A stretch of 64,000 nucleotides of DNA, taken from contig NZ_JADGIK010000005.1 in NCBI RefSeq assembly GCF_015234135.1, forward strand, positions 222,216 through 286,215, written 5' to 3'. Made by a program: the position numbers and the translations under genes. Position 1 is the first letter of the stretch. The number at the start of each line of letters is the position of its first letter. The notes under the pieces were generated by a model that did no database searches, was not told the origin of the DNA, and saw nothing but the letters and a program-made list of their open reading frames with translations. Of this stretch, positions 63,920 to 64,000 are shown piece by piece. The stretch comes from Faecalibacter rhinopitheci (lineage in GTDB: Bacteria > Bacteroidota > Bacteroidia > Flavobacteriales > Weeksellaceae).

Positions 63920-64000
<81 letters not shown>

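Overview
The window looks like a chromosome segment from the Bacteroidota, class Flavobacteriia, most likely a Weeksellaceae-type genus (an inference from gene content, not a database match). Evidence: strongly A+T-rich DNA; two promoters of the Bacteroidota form TTG...TAnnTTTG; many TonB-dependent outer-membrane receptors; a type IX-style C-terminal sorting tail on a secreted peptidase; bacillithiol synthesis (bshC); and phylum-typical families (DUF3127, DUF2520, DUF3108, DUF4833). It is mostly housekeeping and envelope DNA. I see no phage, integrase, transposase, CRISPR array or classical defence island.

Layout. 0-7 kb: edge-truncated coiled-coil membrane protein, LEA-like protein, glycerophosphodiesterase-bshC pair, LysM lipid/wall protein and a dicarboxylate/amino acid symporter. 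7-14 kb: beta-barrel receptor, a DUF2520-kdsC-maf operon, nadD, and a pth-rhodanese-DUF3820 operon. 14-18 kb: thioredoxin-like protein, then a two-gene cassette of a glutathione-synthase-like ATP-grasp enzyme and an N-formylglutamate-amidohydrolase/QEGLA metallopeptidase fusion. 18-22 kb: minus-strand unit of SAM-I riboswitch, TonB receptor, APC amino acid permease and a small exported protein. 22-29 kb: pabC-pabB, nitroreductase, DinB protein, Mrp-NifU iron-sulfur pair, aat, DUF3127. 29.3 kb: tRNA-Leu(UAG). 30-35 kb: acetyltransferase, two DedA paralogues, YraN, upp, LD-carboxypeptidase. 35-41 kb: two tandem paralogous TonB receptors. 41-46 kb: nadA-nadB-(TonB_C-like)-nadC NAD operon. 46-55 kb: fused pyrE-pyrF, M28 peptidase, trmB, dacB, mscS, DUF937-OmpA protein. 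55-63 kb: tgt-lptF/G, then thrS-infC-rpmI-rplT, PAP2 phosphatase and omega-amidase. 63-64 kb: a 0.9-kb noncoding stretch with inverted repeats, then the terminator and 3' part of a 5S rRNA whose rRNA operon continues off the right edge on the minus strand.

Most notable. (1) A SAM-I aptamer starts just at a predicted transcription start and heads a receptor-permease operon, suggesting a methionine-related import system that crosses both membranes. (2) A ligase/peptidase pair (ATP-grasp plus FGase-QEGLA fusion) sits in an organism whose low-molecular-weight thiol is probably bacillithiol, so its glutathione label is doubtful; it is the best candidate here for an undescribed pathway. (3) Lineage oddities: a TGT that lacks its zinc cysteines, a eukaryote-like UMP synthase fusion, an IF3 gene with no ATG/GTG/TTG at its real N-terminus, and a structured RNA between rpmI and rplT.
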